64,000 bases of DNA from assembly GCA_002401695.1 (NCBI GenBank), contig NVTV01000002.1:248001-312000 (forward strand), written 5' to 3'. The translations under genes were made by a program, and so were the position numbers. The stretch comes from Alphaproteobacteria bacterium (lineage in GTDB: Bacteria > Pseudomonadota > Alphaproteobacteria > Micavibrionales > Micavibrionaceae). The notes beneath the pieces were generated by a model. It was not told where the DNA came from. It made no database searches and worked only from the letters and a program-made list of their open reading frames with translations. This document shows, piece by piece, positions 51,096 through 61,758 of this stretch; position 1 is the first letter of the stretch; every line of letters begins with the position of its first letter.

Positions 51096-53957
51096 TTATT
51101 CGGCTGCGATTTTTTCTTGTTTATAAAGGATGTCCTTAAGATATTGCCCTGTATAGCTCTCCTTTACCGTGCAGATATCTTCCGGTGTTCCTGTTGCGAT
51201 AATTTTGCCGCCTTTATCACCACCTTGGGGGCCAATATCAATGATATAATCGGCGGTTTTAATGACATCCAGATTATGCTCGATAACAACAATGGTGTTG
51301 CCTTGTTCGACCAGCCTGTGCAAAACCTCCAGCAATTTACGGACATCTTCAAAATGCAGGCCTGTGGTCGGTTCATCCAGAATATACAGCGTTTGCCCCG
51401 TGGAGCGCTTTGACAGCTCTTTAGCCAGCTTCACACGCTGCGCTTCACCGCCTGAAAGGGTTGTCGCTTGCTGCCCAACCTTGATGTAGGTCAGGCCAAC
51501 TTCCTTCAAAGTCTGCATTTTGTCGCGAATCGGTGGGATTGCATCGAAAAACTCAACCGCATCTTCAACGGTCATGTCCAATACATCGGCGATAGATTTC
51601 CCCTTGTATTTGACCTCTAGCGTCTCGCGGCTGTAACGTTTGCCTTTGCAGGTCTCGCACTCAACATAAACATCAGGCAGGAAATGCATCTCAATCTTGA
51701 TAACGCCATCACCTGCGCACGCTTCGCAGCGCCCACCTTTCACATTGAAGGAAAAACGCCCTGCTTTATATCCGCGTGCTTTAGATTCTGGTAATCCTGC
51801 AAACCATTCACGAATATGGGAGAATGCGCCTGTGTAGGTCGCGGGGTTGGATCGTGGTGTCCGTCCGATAGGGGATTGATTAATGTCGATGACTTTATCA
51901 ACATGCTCAAACCCTTTTATTTCTTTGTGGGGCAGAGGCTGTTCTTTTGACCTCATTAGAGTTTTACTGGCCGCGCGATAAAGCGTGTCGATCGTCAGTG
52001 TTGACTTCCCCGATCCTGAAACTCCCGTAATGCATGTAAACGTACCAAGGGGGATCTTCGCGCTGATGTTTTTCAGGTTGTTGCCGCTTGCACCGATAAT
52101 TTCGATATGTTTCTTACCTTTGCGGCGTTTCGTTGGGATGGGGATTTCTCTCTCTCCGCGCATATATTGAGCGGTGATGCTGTCTTTGCATTGGAAAACC
52201 TCTTCGGGCGTGCCTTGCGCCACGATTTCCCCGCCATGTATGCCTGCACCAGGGCCCATGTCAATTAAGTGGTCTGCACTGCGAATGGCATCTTCGTCAT
52301 GTTCGACTACAATCACAGTATTGCCGATGTCGCGTAGTCGTTTCAGCGTTTTAAGCAGCCTGTTATTGTCTCTTTGATGCAGGCCGATAGAGGGTTCGTC
52401 CAAAACATAAAGAACCCCCGTTAAGCCGGAGCCAATTTGTGACGCCAATCTGATACGTTGCGATTCGCCGCCCGATAATGTGCCTGACGCACGAGAGAGG
52501 TTCAGGTACTCCAGTCCGACATTCACGAGAAAGGTAAGGCGATCTTCGATTTCCTTCAAAATTTTCTCGGCGATTTGCTGTTGTTGCTTGGTAAGCTTGT
52601 TAGAGATTTCGCTGAACCATTGATGTGCCTCTTGGATGCCTAATGCGCTGATTTCAGATATGGTTTTCATATCGATTTTAACGGCGAGGCTTTCAGGCTT
52701 TAGGCGTGCGCCATGACATGCGTCACAATGCGCGCTGGATTGATATTTTGATAGGGCTTCGCGCACACCATTGGACTCGGTTTCGATTAATCGGCGTTCC
52801 ATATTGCCGATCACCCCTTCAAATGGCTTGGTATTTTTCCATGTGTTCTGTTTGCTCTCGAAGATCAATGGCACCTTTTCTTTGCCTGACCCATAAAGGA
52901 TAATGTCTTTGTTTGCCTGTGATAGGTCGGCCCATGACACGTTCAAGTCAAAGTCAAAATGCTTCGCGACGCAGCGCAGGGTCTGCATATAGTACCCCGA
53001 AAATGCGCCGGCCTTTGACCATGATACAATTGCGCCATCTGAAACCAGAACCGATGGATCGGGAATGATAAGGTCAAGATCCATATTCAGCTTCACGCCC
53101 AGTCCGTCACATTGTGGGCATGCGCCGTGCGGGGAGTTGAAGGAGAAGAGGCGAGGCTCTATCTCGGGAATTGTAAACCCTGAAACAGGGCAGGAGAAAT
53201 TCTCGGAAAATAATGTCTGATCACCTGACTTTGCGTCTTCGGCGATGACGAGGCCGTTTGCAAGGTTCAATGCTGTCTCAACAGAGTCGGCAAGGCGCTT
53301 TTGCAAGCCATCTTCCGAGTTGACCCGTATCACAAGTCGGTCAATAACCACTTCTATATCATGTTTGAGCTTTTTATTAAGTTCCGGTATCTCATCAATT
53401 TCATAAAGCGTGCCGTCAACCTTTACTCGTCCGAAACCTTTTGCCTGTAACTCTTTGAATTCTCTTTTATATTCGCCTTTACGCCCGCGCACGATGGGGG
53501 CAAGGATATAGAGCCTCGTCCCGTCCTCCATATCCAATATACGGTCAACAATTTCACTAACGGTTTGGCTGGTGATCGGTAAGCCGGTGGCCGGAGAATA
53601 GGGCACACCCACACGCGCCCACAATAAACGCATATAATCATAAATCTCCGTCACTGTCCCAACGGTGGAGCGTGGATTCTTGCTGGTGGTTTTCTGTTCG
53701 ATTGAGATGGCGGGGGAAAGGCCTTCGATGCTATCAAGGTCAGGCTTTTGCATCATCTCCAGAAATTGACGCGCATAAGCGGACAAGCTCTCGACATAGC
53801 GACGCTGTCCTTCCGCATAGATTGTATCAAACGCGAGCGACGATTTTCCAGAGCCAGACAGCCCCGTAATCACCACAAGTTTATCCCGCGGTATATCAAC
53901 ATCAATGTTCTTTAAATTATGTTCCCGCGCACCGCGCACACTTATTTTTGTCAGCAT
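51096..53957 (-). CDS. uvrA: Excinuclease ABC subunit A
   Basis: UvrA finds DNA lesions in nucleotide excision repair and loads UvrB. The 953-residue protein has two ABC modules (Walker [15 protein letters not shown] near 33 and [14 protein letters not shown] in the second half), [14 protein letters not shown] and [14 protein letters not shown] signatures, and zinc-finger cysteines ([26 protein letters not shown]). Family length. No LexA-like site is obvious upstream. Confidence 0.98.
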   Translation of the reverse strand: MLTKISVRGAREHNLKNIDVDIPRDKLVVITGLSGSGKSSLAFDTIYAEGQRRYVESLSAYARQFLEMMQKPDLDSIEGLSPAISIEQKTTSKNPRSTVGTVTEIYDYMRLLWARVGVPYSPATGLPITSQTVSEIVDRILDMEDGTRLYILAPIVRGRKGEYKREFKELQAKGFGRVKVDGTLYEIDEIPELNKKLKHDIEVVIDRLVIRVNSEDGLQKRLADSVETALNLANGLVIAEDAKSGDQTLFSENFSCPVSGFTIPEIEPRLFSFNSPHGACPQCDGLGVKLNMDLDLIIPDPSVLVSDGAIVSWSKAGAFSGYYMQTLRCVAKHFDFDLNVSWADLSQANKDIILYGSGKEKVPLIFESKQNTWKNTKPFEGVIGNMERRLIETESNGVREALSKYQSSAHCDACHGARLKPESLAVKIDMKTISEISALGIQEAHQWFSEISNKLTKQQQQIAEKILKEIEDRLTFLVNVGLEYLNLSRASGTLSGGESQRIRLASQIGSGLTGVLYVLDEPSIGLHQRDNNRLLKTLKRLRDIGNTVIVVEHDEDAIRSADHLIDMGPGAGIHGGEIVAQGTPEEVFQCKDSITAQYMRGEREIPIPTKRRKGKKHIEIIGASGNNLKNISAKIPLGTFTCITGVSGSGKSTLTIDTLYRAASKTLMRSKEQPLPHKEIKGFEHVDKVIDINQSPIGRTPRSNPATYTGAFSHIREWFAGLPESKARGYKAGRFSFNVKGGRCEACAGDGVIKIEMHFLPDVYVECETCKGKRYSRETLEVKYKGKSIADVLDMTVEDAVEFFDAIPPIRDKMQTLKEVGLTYIKVGQQATTLSGGEAQRVKLAKELSKRSTGQTLYILDEPTTGLHFEDVRKLLEVLHRLVEQGNTIVVIEHNLDVIKTADYIIDIGPQGGDKGGKIIATGTPEDICTVKESYTGQYLKDILYKQEKIAAE

Positions 53958-53995
53958 GCGCTATTTATGACGCAAAATTTAGGGCGGGGCAATGG

Positions 53996-54817
53996 TTATT
54001 CTGGAGCCGGAGATGCGTGTTCTTTTTCTCTTTCTAACTCTTTATGCCGTATTTGTTTTGCTTCGTACATTAAATGATCGGCTCTTTTTATGGCAGCTTC
54101 TGCGGTTTCTCCTTCGGCTACAATGGCGAGGCCAATATCTCCGCCAATGGGGTAATCACCATGTTCCGTATCTTGATAGACGATATTTCCATCGAAAAGC
54201 TCGGTGAGTTTTTGTTTTTCGGCCAAGAAATCGTGTGTTGGCTCTGTATTGGACATGACAATAACGAATTCATCACCGCCAATGCGCCCGACAATATCAC
54301 CATCACGCACAGTCTCTAGAATTTCCTTGGCAACAAGCTGTAGGGCTTCGTCACCTTGCTGATGCCCTAGCTTATCGTTGATTGGCTTGAATTTCGTGAG
54401 GTCGACAAATAACACGGCCACGGAACTTCCGTCACGGGTGCTTCTTGCAATCATGTCTTTTGTCGCGGCGAGCGTCCCTGCTTTGTTGGCGAGCTGGGTT
54501 AGGCTGTCAATGCGCGCGAGTTCTTGATTTCTTTCAGCCAGTTTTTTTTGTGTATCTTTGTTAGCCAAGCGCATTCCGGAAACACCTTTGGTTTGAGCAT
54601 AAGACTTAAACAGGTCGGTCATGCTCTGTGCTGCGAATATGTTGCTTTCTGTGGGGTCTTCGTACGCGCGATTTATTGCTATGCGGGTGGTGTCTATGTG
54701 GCGTTTAACAGCTGGTATTCCCCATTTTCTGCCTTTAACATCGTCTAGTTTCAGGATGTTTTCTGCGAGACAATTAAAATGCTCTTCTGCGCTTCGTAAC
54801 TTATCAATACTTGCCAT
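53996..54817 (-). CDS. GGDEF diguanylate cyclase
   Basis: A 273-residue soluble protein. The N-terminal about 110 residues are helical and unknown (DKLRSAEEHFNCLAENILKL). The GGDEF domain begins at RIDSLTQLANKAG and has RIGGDEFVIVM. RDGD five residues before GGDEF is the inhibitory I-site, so product feedback is likely. It should make cyclic di-GMP from two GTP. I chose the ATG at 54817 with GGAG 8 nt upstream. The GTG at 54826 overlaps that site. It separates uvrA from ssb, which often are adjacent in this class. Confidence 0.92.
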   Translation of the reverse strand: MASIDKLRSAEEHFNCLAENILKLDDVKGRKWGIPAVKRHIDTTRIAINRAYEDPTESNIFAAQSMTDLFKSYAQTKGVSGMRLANKDTQKKLAERNQELARIDSLTQLANKAGTLAATKDMIARSTRDGSSVAVLFVDLTKFKPINDKLGHQQGDEALQLVAKEILETVRDGDIVGRIGGDEFVIVMSNTEPTHDFLAEKQKLTELFDGNIVYQDTEHGDYPIGGDIGLAIVAEGETAEAAIKRADHLMYEAKQIRHKELEREKEHASPAPE

Positions 54818-55051
54818 TTTTATCACTCCGTAATTTTTTTATGATACTTACTAAGGCATAATGAAACACCTTGTCAAATATTTGACTATTATAGATGAAT
54901 TTGAATTATTTTTCAAAAGGTAAGGGGGCTTATAGTTTTCTTATCAAGAATTCCACATTATTTGCATAAATAATATGATTAAGGGCTTTAGAAATCTGTG
55001 GGTGGAGGCTATACTCCGATTCTTTATGAAATTTGTATATGGAGTGCGCTT

Positions 55052-55534
55052 GTGGCTGGTAGTGTTAATAAAGTGATTTTGATTGGTAATTTGGGCGCAG
55101 ACCCTGATGTTCGTACAATGCAGTCGGGCGATAAGGTGTGCAATTTATCAATCGCAACATCTGAAAGCTGGAAAGATAAAGCAACGGGAGAGCGTCGTGA
55201 GAAGACGGAATGGCATCGCGTTGTTATCTTTAACAAGGGGCTTGTCACTGTTTGTGAGAATTATCTTAAAAAAGGCGCTAAGGTTTATATTGAGGGTCAG
55301 GTTGAAACCCGTAAATGGCAAGATCAAGCGACGGGGCAGGATAAATACACAACTGAAATCGTTTTGCGTCCTTTCCGTGGAGAGCTAACCATGCTGGATT
55401 CCCGTAATTCAGGCGGCGGTCAATCCTTTAATGATGGCGGTTCCAGTAATTATGGCGGCGGCGCACCGGCACAGTCGCAACAACAATCATCGCCCGCGCC
55501 TGTTGACGCTATGGATGATGAAATTCCATTCTAG
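55052..55534 (+). CDS. ssb: Single-stranded DNA-binding protein
   Basis: SSB coats ssDNA in replication and repair. A 160-residue OB-fold protein: [17 protein letters not shown], then [11 protein letters not shown], then [18 protein letters not shown] and a flexible Gly/Gln tail that ends MDDEIPF, the conserved partner-binding tip. The start is the GTG at 55052, preceded by GGAG at 55041. The frame is open to 54998 but those residues are unlike SSB. Confidence 0.96.
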   Translation: MAGSVNKVILIGNLGADPDVRTMQSGDKVCNLSIATSESWKDKATGERREKTEWHRVVIFNKGLVTVCENYLKKGAKVYIEGQVETRKWQDQATGQDKYTTEIVLRPFRGELTMLDSRNSGGGQSFNDGGSSNYGGGAPAQSQQQSSPAPVDAMDDEIPF

Positions 55535-55563
55535 GCGGATATGAAAAAATAAGGAGATATAGA

Positions 55564-56154
55564 ATGATCTATTTTAAAAAAATTATAACATTTTTACTTG
55601 TTGTTTGTGGGGGGACGCTCCTCATGTCGTCTCATGTTTCTGCTCAAGGTGAAGCGGTGGATGCGGATGAGTTCTTGAAAAAACAAGGACAAGCGGATAC
55701 CGCGCCGGCGGCGCAAAGCGAAGTCGTCGCAGAACAACCAAAAGAATTGACTGCTGTCGAGAAAGGCATTGCCGAAGCCAAGGCCGAGTTGAAAGACAAG
55801 GATGTGTTGGCAAAGAAAATTTCTTTGGCAAGGGAAATGCATAAGATACGCCCAACACGTACGCAAATTGATTCTGCCATTCAACGTGCGTCATTGGCCT
55901 TGCCGGCACATTCGCGTCGGGCATTTGTCGGTGCCATGAAGGGGATGTTGAACTATAATGCGATAGAGCGAATTTCAGTTGATGCGATGATCGAGACCTA
56001 TACTCTGAAAGAGCTGGATTCTATGGTTAAATATTATAGTAAGCCTGAGGCGAAAAGTGCTTCGGATAAAGTTATGAGTTGGGCAAGCATTGTTCAGCCT
56101 GAAATTGTGAATATGATTGATAAGGCGATGATGCGGATCAGAACCGGACAATAA
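55564..56154 (+). CDS. DUF2059 exported protein
   Basis: A 196-residue protein with an N-terminal signal peptide (FLLVVCGGTLLMSSHVSAQG, cut likely after SAQ). An acidic linker is followed by a DUF2059-like domain (SLAREMHKIRPTRTQIDSAI and the ETYTLKELDSMVKYYSKPE block). Probably periplasmic. Family function unknown. AAGGAG precedes the ATG. Confidence 0.8.
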   Translation: MIYFKKIITFLLVVCGGTLLMSSHVSAQGEAVDADEFLKKQGQADTAPAAQSEVVAEQPKELTAVEKGIAEAKAELKDKDVLAKKISLAREMHKIRPTRTQIDSAIQRASLALPAHSRRAFVGAMKGMLNYNAIERISVDAMIETYTLKELDSMVKYYSKPEAKSASDKVMSWASIVQPEIVNMIDKAMMRIRTGQ

Positions 56155-56215
56155 TATGGGTGCCTTTACGCGTCTTGTTGAATAAATAGAATTGAAATAG
56201 AACCAAAGTAGAAAT

Positions 56216-59014
56216 ATGAGCGAAGACATTACATCAGATAATACAGGCGAAACGTTCCCCAAAATTGCGTTAGAAGAGGAGATGAAACAATCTTACCTCG
56301 ATTATGCGATGAGCGTGATTGTCTCGCGTGCTTTGCCTGATGTTCGTGATGGGCTGAAGCCCGTGCATCGCCGTATCCTGTATGCGATGAAAGTTGGTGG
56401 CTATACCTCTGATAAATCCTATAAGAAATCTGCCCGCGTGGTTGGCGATGTGATGGGTAAATATCACCCACATGGCGATCAGGCGATTTATGATTCTCTT
56501 GTGCGTATGGCGCAACCTTGGTCTCTTCGTTTGCCGTTGATTGACGGGCAGGGGAACTTTGGCTCTATGGATGGGGATTCGCCCGCTGCGATGCGTTATA
56601 CGGAAGCACGCCTTGAAAAAGCTGCCGAATCTGTCTTGGCTGACCTTGATAAAGGAACTGTCGACTTTCAGCCTAACTATGATGAAAGCGAAACCGAACC
56701 AACTGTTCTTCCATCCCGTATTCCGAATCTCTTGGTTAATGGCGCGGGTGGTATTGCCGTTGGTATGGCAACCAATATTCCGCCGCATAATTTGATTGAA
56801 GTCGTTGATGCATGTTGTGCGTTCGTTGAAAACCCGGATATGACAACAGAAGAGTTGATGGCAATTATACCGGGGCCGGACTTCCCGACAGGCGCACAAA
56901 TTCTGGGTCGCGCAGGTATTCACTCGGCGTATCACACGGGCAATGGCTCTGTGAAGATGCGGGCGAAAACATCATTTGAAACAATAGGCAAGCGTGAGGC
57001 GATTATCGTTCATGAAGTGCCATATCAGGTTAATAAAAGTAAACTGATGGAGCGTTTGGGCGAAGTTGCACGTGAGAAAATCGTTGAAGATATTCACGAA
57101 GTGCGCGACGAATCTGACCGTGATGGTGTGCGCGTTGTTATTGAACTGAAAATCAGTGCAAATGCAGATGTTGTTTTAAATCGATTGTTTAAATATACGG
57201 CTCTACAAACGAATTTTGCCTGTAATATGGTTGCGCTTCATAATGGTAAGCCGCAGACTATGCTGATTTTGGATATGGTGAAGGCGTTTGTGAAATTCCG
57301 TGAGGAAGTCATCACCCGCCGTACAATATTCGAATTAGGCAAAGCGCGGGATCGTGCGCATCTTTTGGCTGGTTTGGCTGTCGCTGTTGCGAATATTGAC
57401 GAGATTATCGCCCTTATCCGTAATGCCGCTAATCCCACAGAAGCACGCGAAAAATTGATGGCTAAACGCTGGGATACCCATGATATTGCGCCATTAATCG
57501 CGCTGATTGACGATCCGGAGCATCAAGTTGATGACGCCGGCACTTATCAAATGTCCGAGTTACAGGCTAAAGCGATCCTTGATTTACGCTTGCATAAATT
57601 AACAGGGCTAGAGCGCGGTAAAATCAGTGATGAACTGAAAGAAATTACTAACTTGATCGCAGAGTTGCTTATTATCTTGGGTGATCGCGATCGCTTGCTT
57701 GAAGTTCTTGTTGAAGAACTGGAAGACGTTAAGGAACGCTTTGGTACGCCGCGCCGCAGTGAGCTGATTGAAGGTGAATTCGAAGTTGATATGGAAGACC
57801 TGATCCAGCGTGAGGACATGGTTGTGACCATTACCCACGGTGGCTACGTGAAGCGTGTGCCTCTGGATACGTATCGTGCGCAACGTCGCGGTGGTAAAGG
57901 ACGCTCTGGCATGTCGATGAAGGATGATGACTTTATCTCTGATTTGTTCGTGGCTTCTACCCATACACCGATCCTGTTTTTCACATCTCGCGGGATTGTG
58001 CACCGTATGAAGGTGTATCAAATTCCTCTCGCGACACCGCAAAGTCGCGGTAAGGCTTTGGTGAACCTGCTTCCTTTGGAAAAAGAAGAGAACGTGAATG
58101 TATATTTACGCATGCCGGAAGATGAAACGCTCTGGGATGATTTGGATATTATGTTCGCGACCAGCCATGGTTCTGTTCGCCGTAATAAGCTCTCCGACTT
58201 TAAGAATATCCGCTCTAACGGTTTAATCGCGATGAAACTGGGCGAGGGCGAAAGCCTTGTCTCTGTTGCTGTTTGTAAGGAAGATGATGATATTATGCTG
58301 GCCACTCGTCTGGGTAAAGCGATCCGCTTCCCTGTGACGGATATTCGCGTTTTTGCCGGTCGTACCTCAACAGGTGTGCGCGGTGTTAAAATGAAGGAAA
58401 AGAGCGACGAAGTTATCTCTATGTCCGTTCTGAAGCATATTGACGTCACACCAGACGAGCGTAATGCCTATCTGAAAATGGCCAGCCAAATGATTGGCGT
58501 TGAAGATGCCGAGGGTATGGATATCGAAGAAACAAGCTATCAACTTTCTCAAGAGCGTTTCACAGAAATGCTGGAGAAAGAGCAAATTGTTCTGACCGTG
58601 TCTAACAAAGGCTTTGGTAAGCGTACCTCTGCTTATGAATATCGCGTATCAGGGCGCGGCGGCATGGGCGTTGCGAATATGTCTTTGACGTCTAAGAATG
58701 GCGGCGAAGTTGTTGCCACTTTCCCTGTGACGGATTCTCATCAAATTATGTTGGTGACCGATGGTGGGCAGTTAATTCGCACACCCGTTGAAAATGTCCG
58801 CACAACAGGACGCAGCGCACAAGGCGTAACCATCTTTAAGGTTGGTAAGGACGAGAATGTAGTCTCCGTTGCTTGGCTGGTTCAGGAGGATGATGACGAG
58901 GCAGACGAGATTGCTGCTGCCGACGCTGATCCTGTGTCCGATGATGTGAGCGCAGATGCTGCCCCCGCAACCGAGGTAGGCGCAGAAGATACGCCTTCGT
59001 CTGAAGAAGAGTAA
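56216..59014 (+). CDS. gyrA: DNA gyrase subunit A
   Basis: GyrA cuts and rejoins DNA for ATP-driven negative supercoiling together with GyrB. The 932-residue protein has the catalytic tyrosine in [10 protein letters not shown], the quinolone-region [24 protein letters not shown] (residues about 82-105), the [11 protein letters not shown] GyrA box and six beta-pinwheel repeats. The C-terminal tail is acidic and Ala-rich ([17 protein letters not shown]), as usual. The quinolone-region residues look wild type (S83-equivalent is H-G-D-Q-A flanked without obvious known change), but this needs alignment. Confidence 0.97.
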   Translation: MSEDITSDNTGETFPKIALEEEMKQSYLDYAMSVIVSRALPDVRDGLKPVHRRILYAMKVGGYTSDKSYKKSARVVGDVMGKYHPHGDQAIYDSLVRMAQPWSLRLPLIDGQGNFGSMDGDSPAAMRYTEARLEKAAESVLADLDKGTVDFQPNYDESETEPTVLPSRIPNLLVNGAGGIAVGMATNIPPHNLIEVVDACCAFVENPDMTTEELMAIIPGPDFPTGAQILGRAGIHSAYHTGNGSVKMRAKTSFETIGKREAIIVHEVPYQVNKSKLMERLGEVAREKIVEDIHEVRDESDRDGVRVVIELKISANADVVLNRLFKYTALQTNFACNMVALHNGKPQTMLILDMVKAFVKFREEVITRRTIFELGKARDRAHLLAGLAVAVANIDEIIALIRNAANPTEAREKLMAKRWDTHDIAPLIALIDDPEHQVDDAGTYQMSELQAKAILDLRLHKLTGLERGKISDELKEITNLIAELLIILGDRDRLLEVLVEELEDVKERFGTPRRSELIEGEFEVDMEDLIQREDMVVTITHGGYVKRVPLDTYRAQRRGGKGRSGMSMKDDDFISDLFVASTHTPILFFTSRGIVHRMKVYQIPLATPQSRGKALVNLLPLEKEENVNVYLRMPEDETLWDDLDIMFATSHGSVRRNKLSDFKNIRSNGLIAMKLGEGESLVSVAVCKEDDDIMLATRLGKAIRFPVTDIRVFAGRTSTGVRGVKMKEKSDEVISMSVLKHIDVTPDERNAYLKMASQMIGVEDAEGMDIEETSYQLSQERFTEMLEKEQIVLTVSNKGFGKRTSAYEYRVSGRGGMGVANMSLTSKNGGEVVATFPVTDSHQIMLVTDGGQLIRTPVENVRTTGRSAQGVTIFKVGKDENVVSVAWLVQEDDDEADEIAAADADPVSDDVSADAAPATEVGAEDTPSSEEE

Positions 59015-59112
59015 ATCGCGTTTAGATAAAAAGTTGATTCTACGCCCAATGTGACGGGCGCGGTTAAAGGGCTTTCGGATGGTATTTTTAAGTAGTAGGG
59101 ATGTGATTTAGA

Positions 59113-59622
59113 ATGTCGCGTAATGGAAAATTTATCACCGGTATTTATCCTGGCACTTTCGATCCTGTAACAAAGGGGCATTTGCACCTGATACGTCGCG
59201 CGAGCCGTATGGTTGATCGGCTCATTGTTGCCGTTGCGGATAGCCCGAAGAAAGAGCCCTTATTTACTGATGAACAACGCCTTGAAATGCTTCGTGCCGA
59301 TATTGAAAATCTACCGGAAAAAGGGTGCGAGATAGAGATCCATTCCTTTAATAAACTGCTGGTGCACTTTGCTCGTGATATGGATGCTTCATTTATTTTC
59401 AGGGGGTTGCGCGCTGTTTCTGATTTTGAATATGAATTCCAAATGACGGGCATGAATGCAAAGCTAGATCCTGATATCGAGACCGTGTTTCTAATGGCCG
59501 CCGATAAATGGCAGTTTGTATCTTCTTCCTTTGTGAAGGAGATTGCCGCCCTTGATGGAGTGGTTGATGAGTTCGTTACCCCCCAAGTTGCACGTGAATT
59601 ACAGAAAAAATTTGAAAAATAA
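59113..59622 (+). CDS. coaD: Phosphopantetheine adenylyltransferase
   Basis: CoaD transfers AMP to 4'-phosphopantetheine, the fourth step of coenzyme A synthesis. The 169-residue protein has the nucleotidyltransferase HxGH-type motif GTFDPVTKGHLHL, the RGLRAVSDFEYEFQM substrate region and the VSSSFVKEIA motif (usual ISSS/VSSS). Full length. It follows gyrA, as in many alphaproteobacteria. Confidence 0.97.
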   Translation: MSRNGKFITGIYPGTFDPVTKGHLHLIRRASRMVDRLIVAVADSPKKEPLFTDEQRLEMLRADIENLPEKGCEIEIHSFNKLLVHFARDMDASFIFRGLRAVSDFEYEFQMTGMNAKLDPDIETVFLMAADKWQFVSSSFVKEIAALDGVVDEFVTPQVARELQKKFEK

Positions 59623-59632
59623 GATTGAATGC

Positions 59633-59661
59633 TTGACGTGGGAGTATGAAATACATACTGT
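59633..59661 (+). promoter_or_regulatory. Candidate promoter of tRNA-Lys
   Basis: TTGACG, 17-nt spacer, TACTGT. The tRNA begins about 50 bp downstream, so a 5' leader would be trimmed. The -10 is weak. Confidence 0.45.
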
Positions 59662-59712
59662 GCAGCAATTCAAACGGTATAGGCCTTTTTGCCGCCGTTA
59701 TCGACATGGTAA

Positions 59713-59788
59713 GATCGCTTAGCTCAGCCGGTAGAGCAACTGACTTTTAATCAGTAGGTCGAGGGTTCGAATCCCTCAGCGATCACCA
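59713..59788 (+). tRNA. tRNA-Lys (TTT)
   Basis: 76 nt with encoded CCA. Acceptor GATCGCT/AGCGATC, D loop AGCTCAGCCGGTAGAGC, anticodon loop CTTTTAA (TTT), T arm GAGGGTTCGAATCCCTC. All stems pair. Confidence 0.98.
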
Positions 59789-60162
59789 CTTACAGCCGAA
59801 ACGTTCACCTTTCAAAAAGGTAAACGTTCACCTTTTCAAGGTTTCAGGATTTTCATTCTTGCCGTTCCGATCTTCGTTTTCATTCTATGGTTGCGTTCAT
59901 CGGTAAAGTCAACGGGTATGCCGTTAACCCTATAAACGCTACGGGCAGAGACGTCATCCACTGTTTTTCCACATATCCAGAAACCGTCCCATCCAGTGAA
60001 CTTTATGCGTCTAATTATTCCAATGGTTTATTCAGAAAACGGGTAGTGAGATTCCCTGTGGTTACGCACTGAGCTACGTAACAAGAATTGATGTGGTTTA
60101 ATAGATTCGGGCACTTAGAAAGCTGAGTACTTTTAATAAATCACGTACGGAATTCACCCAAA
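59789..60162. other. Intergenic region between two tRNAs with a direct repeat and an ORF remnant
   Basis: AACGTTCACCTTT is repeated at 59800-59812 and 59823-59835, 23 bp apart. On the minus strand the frame 59836-60027 reads like protein (FTGWDGFWICGKTVDDVSAR, then VYRVNGIPVDFTDERNH), yet has no proper start codon. It may be the tail of a lost gene. The plus-strand ORF here looks like its shadow. Confidence 0.35.
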
Positions 60163-60253
60163 TGGCGGAGAGACAGGGATTCGAACCCTGGATGGGCTAT
60201 AAACCCATGCCGGTTTTCAAGACCGGTGCATTCAACCGCTCTGCCATCTCTCC
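60163..60253 (-). tRNA. tRNA-Ser (TGA)
   Basis: 91 nt with encoded CCA. Acceptor GGAGAGA/TCTCTCC, long variable arm ATGGGTTTATAGCCCAT, anticodon stem CCGGT/ACCGG with loop CTTGAAA (TGA), T arm CAGGGTTCGAATCCCTG. A TATAAT lies about 12 nt upstream on the minus strand. Confidence 0.98.
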
Positions 60254-60348
60254 AGATTTGCGCGATTATACATTCGAGGTTCATTTTTTAGCCATTTTTG
60301 TGTATGTATGTCTAGTGTTAAATTAAATTTCTTCAGGTTTTATTCGTA

Positions 60349-60786
60349 ATGTTTGTCTCTCAACTTTTTATTGGCTCGCTATTAATCTGTGTAACCGTTG
60401 TTATACATGCCGTTTTCCTTGATCACTTAATTGGTTGGATGGAAAGGTCGCGTAATCGCGCCCGTTTGATTCTGCGACGTTATTGGAAAGTGCCTCTTCT
60501 TGTTCTTGTGGTTTTGGGGATTTTTACGGCTCATATTGTAGAAATATGGGTTTGGGCGGTGTTTTACTTATACATAGAGGTTTTGCCTGATTTAGAATCT
60601 GCTCTATATTTCTCTACAACAACGTTCACAACAGTTGGTTACGGTGATGTGTTTTTGGATAAAGACTGGAGACTTGTGAGTGCTTTTCAATCTGCCAATG
60701 GTTTTATCTTGTTTGGTTGGAGTACAGCCTTTATCTTCGAGATCATGTCCAAACTATATGAGAATGATTCCCGCGATGAAAATTAA
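60349..60786 (+). CDS. Two-pore-domain-type potassium channel protein
   Basis: A 145-residue ion channel subunit. Membrane segments lie near residues 5-30, 48-70 and 112-135, with a pore loop that has the selectivity filter TTVGYGD (FTTVGYGDVFL). Filter and size fit an Ion_trans_2 K+ channel without a large regulatory domain. A basic stretch (MERSRNRARLILRRYW) separates the first two segments. It overlaps the MltB-like gene by 11 bp. Confidence 0.88.
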   Translation: MFVSQLFIGSLLICVTVVIHAVFLDHLIGWMERSRNRARLILRRYWKVPLLVLVVLGIFTAHIVEIWVWAVFYLYIEVLPDLESALYFSTTTFTTVGYGDVFLDKDWRLVSAFQSANGFILFGWSTAFIFEIMSKLYENDSRDEN

Positions 60787-61747
60787 CTTTAAAGTTCTGG
60801 CTCTGACGGCCACCATGATATTCACGCCTGTTATGGCGCAGGCAGATGATAAATTCGATGCTTGGGTTGTCGATTTTAAAAAAGATGCCGCGCGCAAAGG
60901 TATTTCTGAAAAGACAGTTAACCAAGCCATGGCAGGGGTTAGACCTATCCCACGTATTATAGAGCTGGATCGTAAACAGCCTGAGGGCACAATGACCTTC
61001 GCCAAATATCAAAAACGGGTGATCAATGATGCGCGTGTGGCGCAAGGGCGCAGATTATATAAACAGCACCGCACATTGCTGGATGCGACGGCAAAGAAGT
61101 ATGGCGTTCCCGCGCAATATATTGTTTCTCTTTGGGGTATAGAGACTAGCTACGGCAATAATACGGGCGGTTTTGGTGTTGTACCTGCTTTGGCGACGCT
61201 GGCCTATGACGGGCGACGCAGCAGCTATTTTCGCAAAGAACTTATCAATGCGTTGAAAATCATTGATGCCGGGCATATATCCCACAGTAAAATGAAGGGC
61301 TCATGGGCGGGGGCAATGGGGCAGAACCAGTTTATGCCCTCCAGCTTTCATGCCTATGCTGTTGATGGCAATAACGATGGAAAGCGCAATATCTGGACGA
61401 GCCTGCCCGATGTCTTTGCCTCAACGGCCAATTACCTCAGTAAGAGCGGTTGGAAGGAAGATCAAAAATGGGGGCGTCGTGTGCGAATTCCTGCGCATTT
61501 CACAAAAAATATGATTGGCTTGAAAGTTAAGCATGATTTGAAAACGTGGAAAAAACTGGGCGTAACCTTGCTTGGCGGTCAGGATATTCCTGTTGTTGCG
61601 GGGATGAAAGCCTCCATCGTTGCGCCGGATGGTGTAAAGGGATCAACGTATTTGGTTTACGGGAATTACCGCGTGATTATGAAATGGAATAAATCAACGT
61701 ACTTCGCCACTTCCGTTGGTTTGCTGGCCGATCAAATAGCGCAATAA
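60776..61747 (+). CDS. MltB-like lytic murein transglycosylase
   Basis: About 323 residues with a signal peptide (KVLALTATMIFTPVMAQA). The catalytic glutamate is in SLWGIETSYGNNTGGF, and GSWAGAMGQNQFMPSSF follows, both typical for the MltB / GH103 family. It cleaves glycan strands in the periplasm. The open frame starts at 60680 inside the ion channel gene. I chose the ATG at 60776, which gives a clean signal peptide. Neighbours rlpA and dacA point to cell wall remodelling. No lipobox, so it is soluble. Confidence 0.92.
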   Translation: MKINFKVLALTATMIFTPVMAQADDKFDAWVVDFKKDAARKGISEKTVNQAMAGVRPIPRIIELDRKQPEGTMTFAKYQKRVINDARVAQGRRLYKQHRTLLDATAKKYGVPAQYIVSLWGIETSYGNNTGGFGVVPALATLAYDGRRSSYFRKELINALKIIDAGHISHSKMKGSWAGAMGQNQFMPSSFHAYAVDGNNDGKRNIWTSLPDVFASTANYLSKSGWKEDQKWGRRVRIPAHFTKNMIGLKVKHDLKTWKKLGVTLLGGQDIPVVAGMKASIVAPDGVKGSTYLVYGNYRVIMKWNKSTYFATSVGLLADQIAQ

Positions 61748-61758
61748 GGGGTAAAAGA

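Noticed and set aside
59887-60072. 61-residue plus-strand ORF between tRNA-Lys and tRNA-Ser
   Set aside because: No ribosome site. The minus-strand frame looks more like protein, and this ORF is its shadow.
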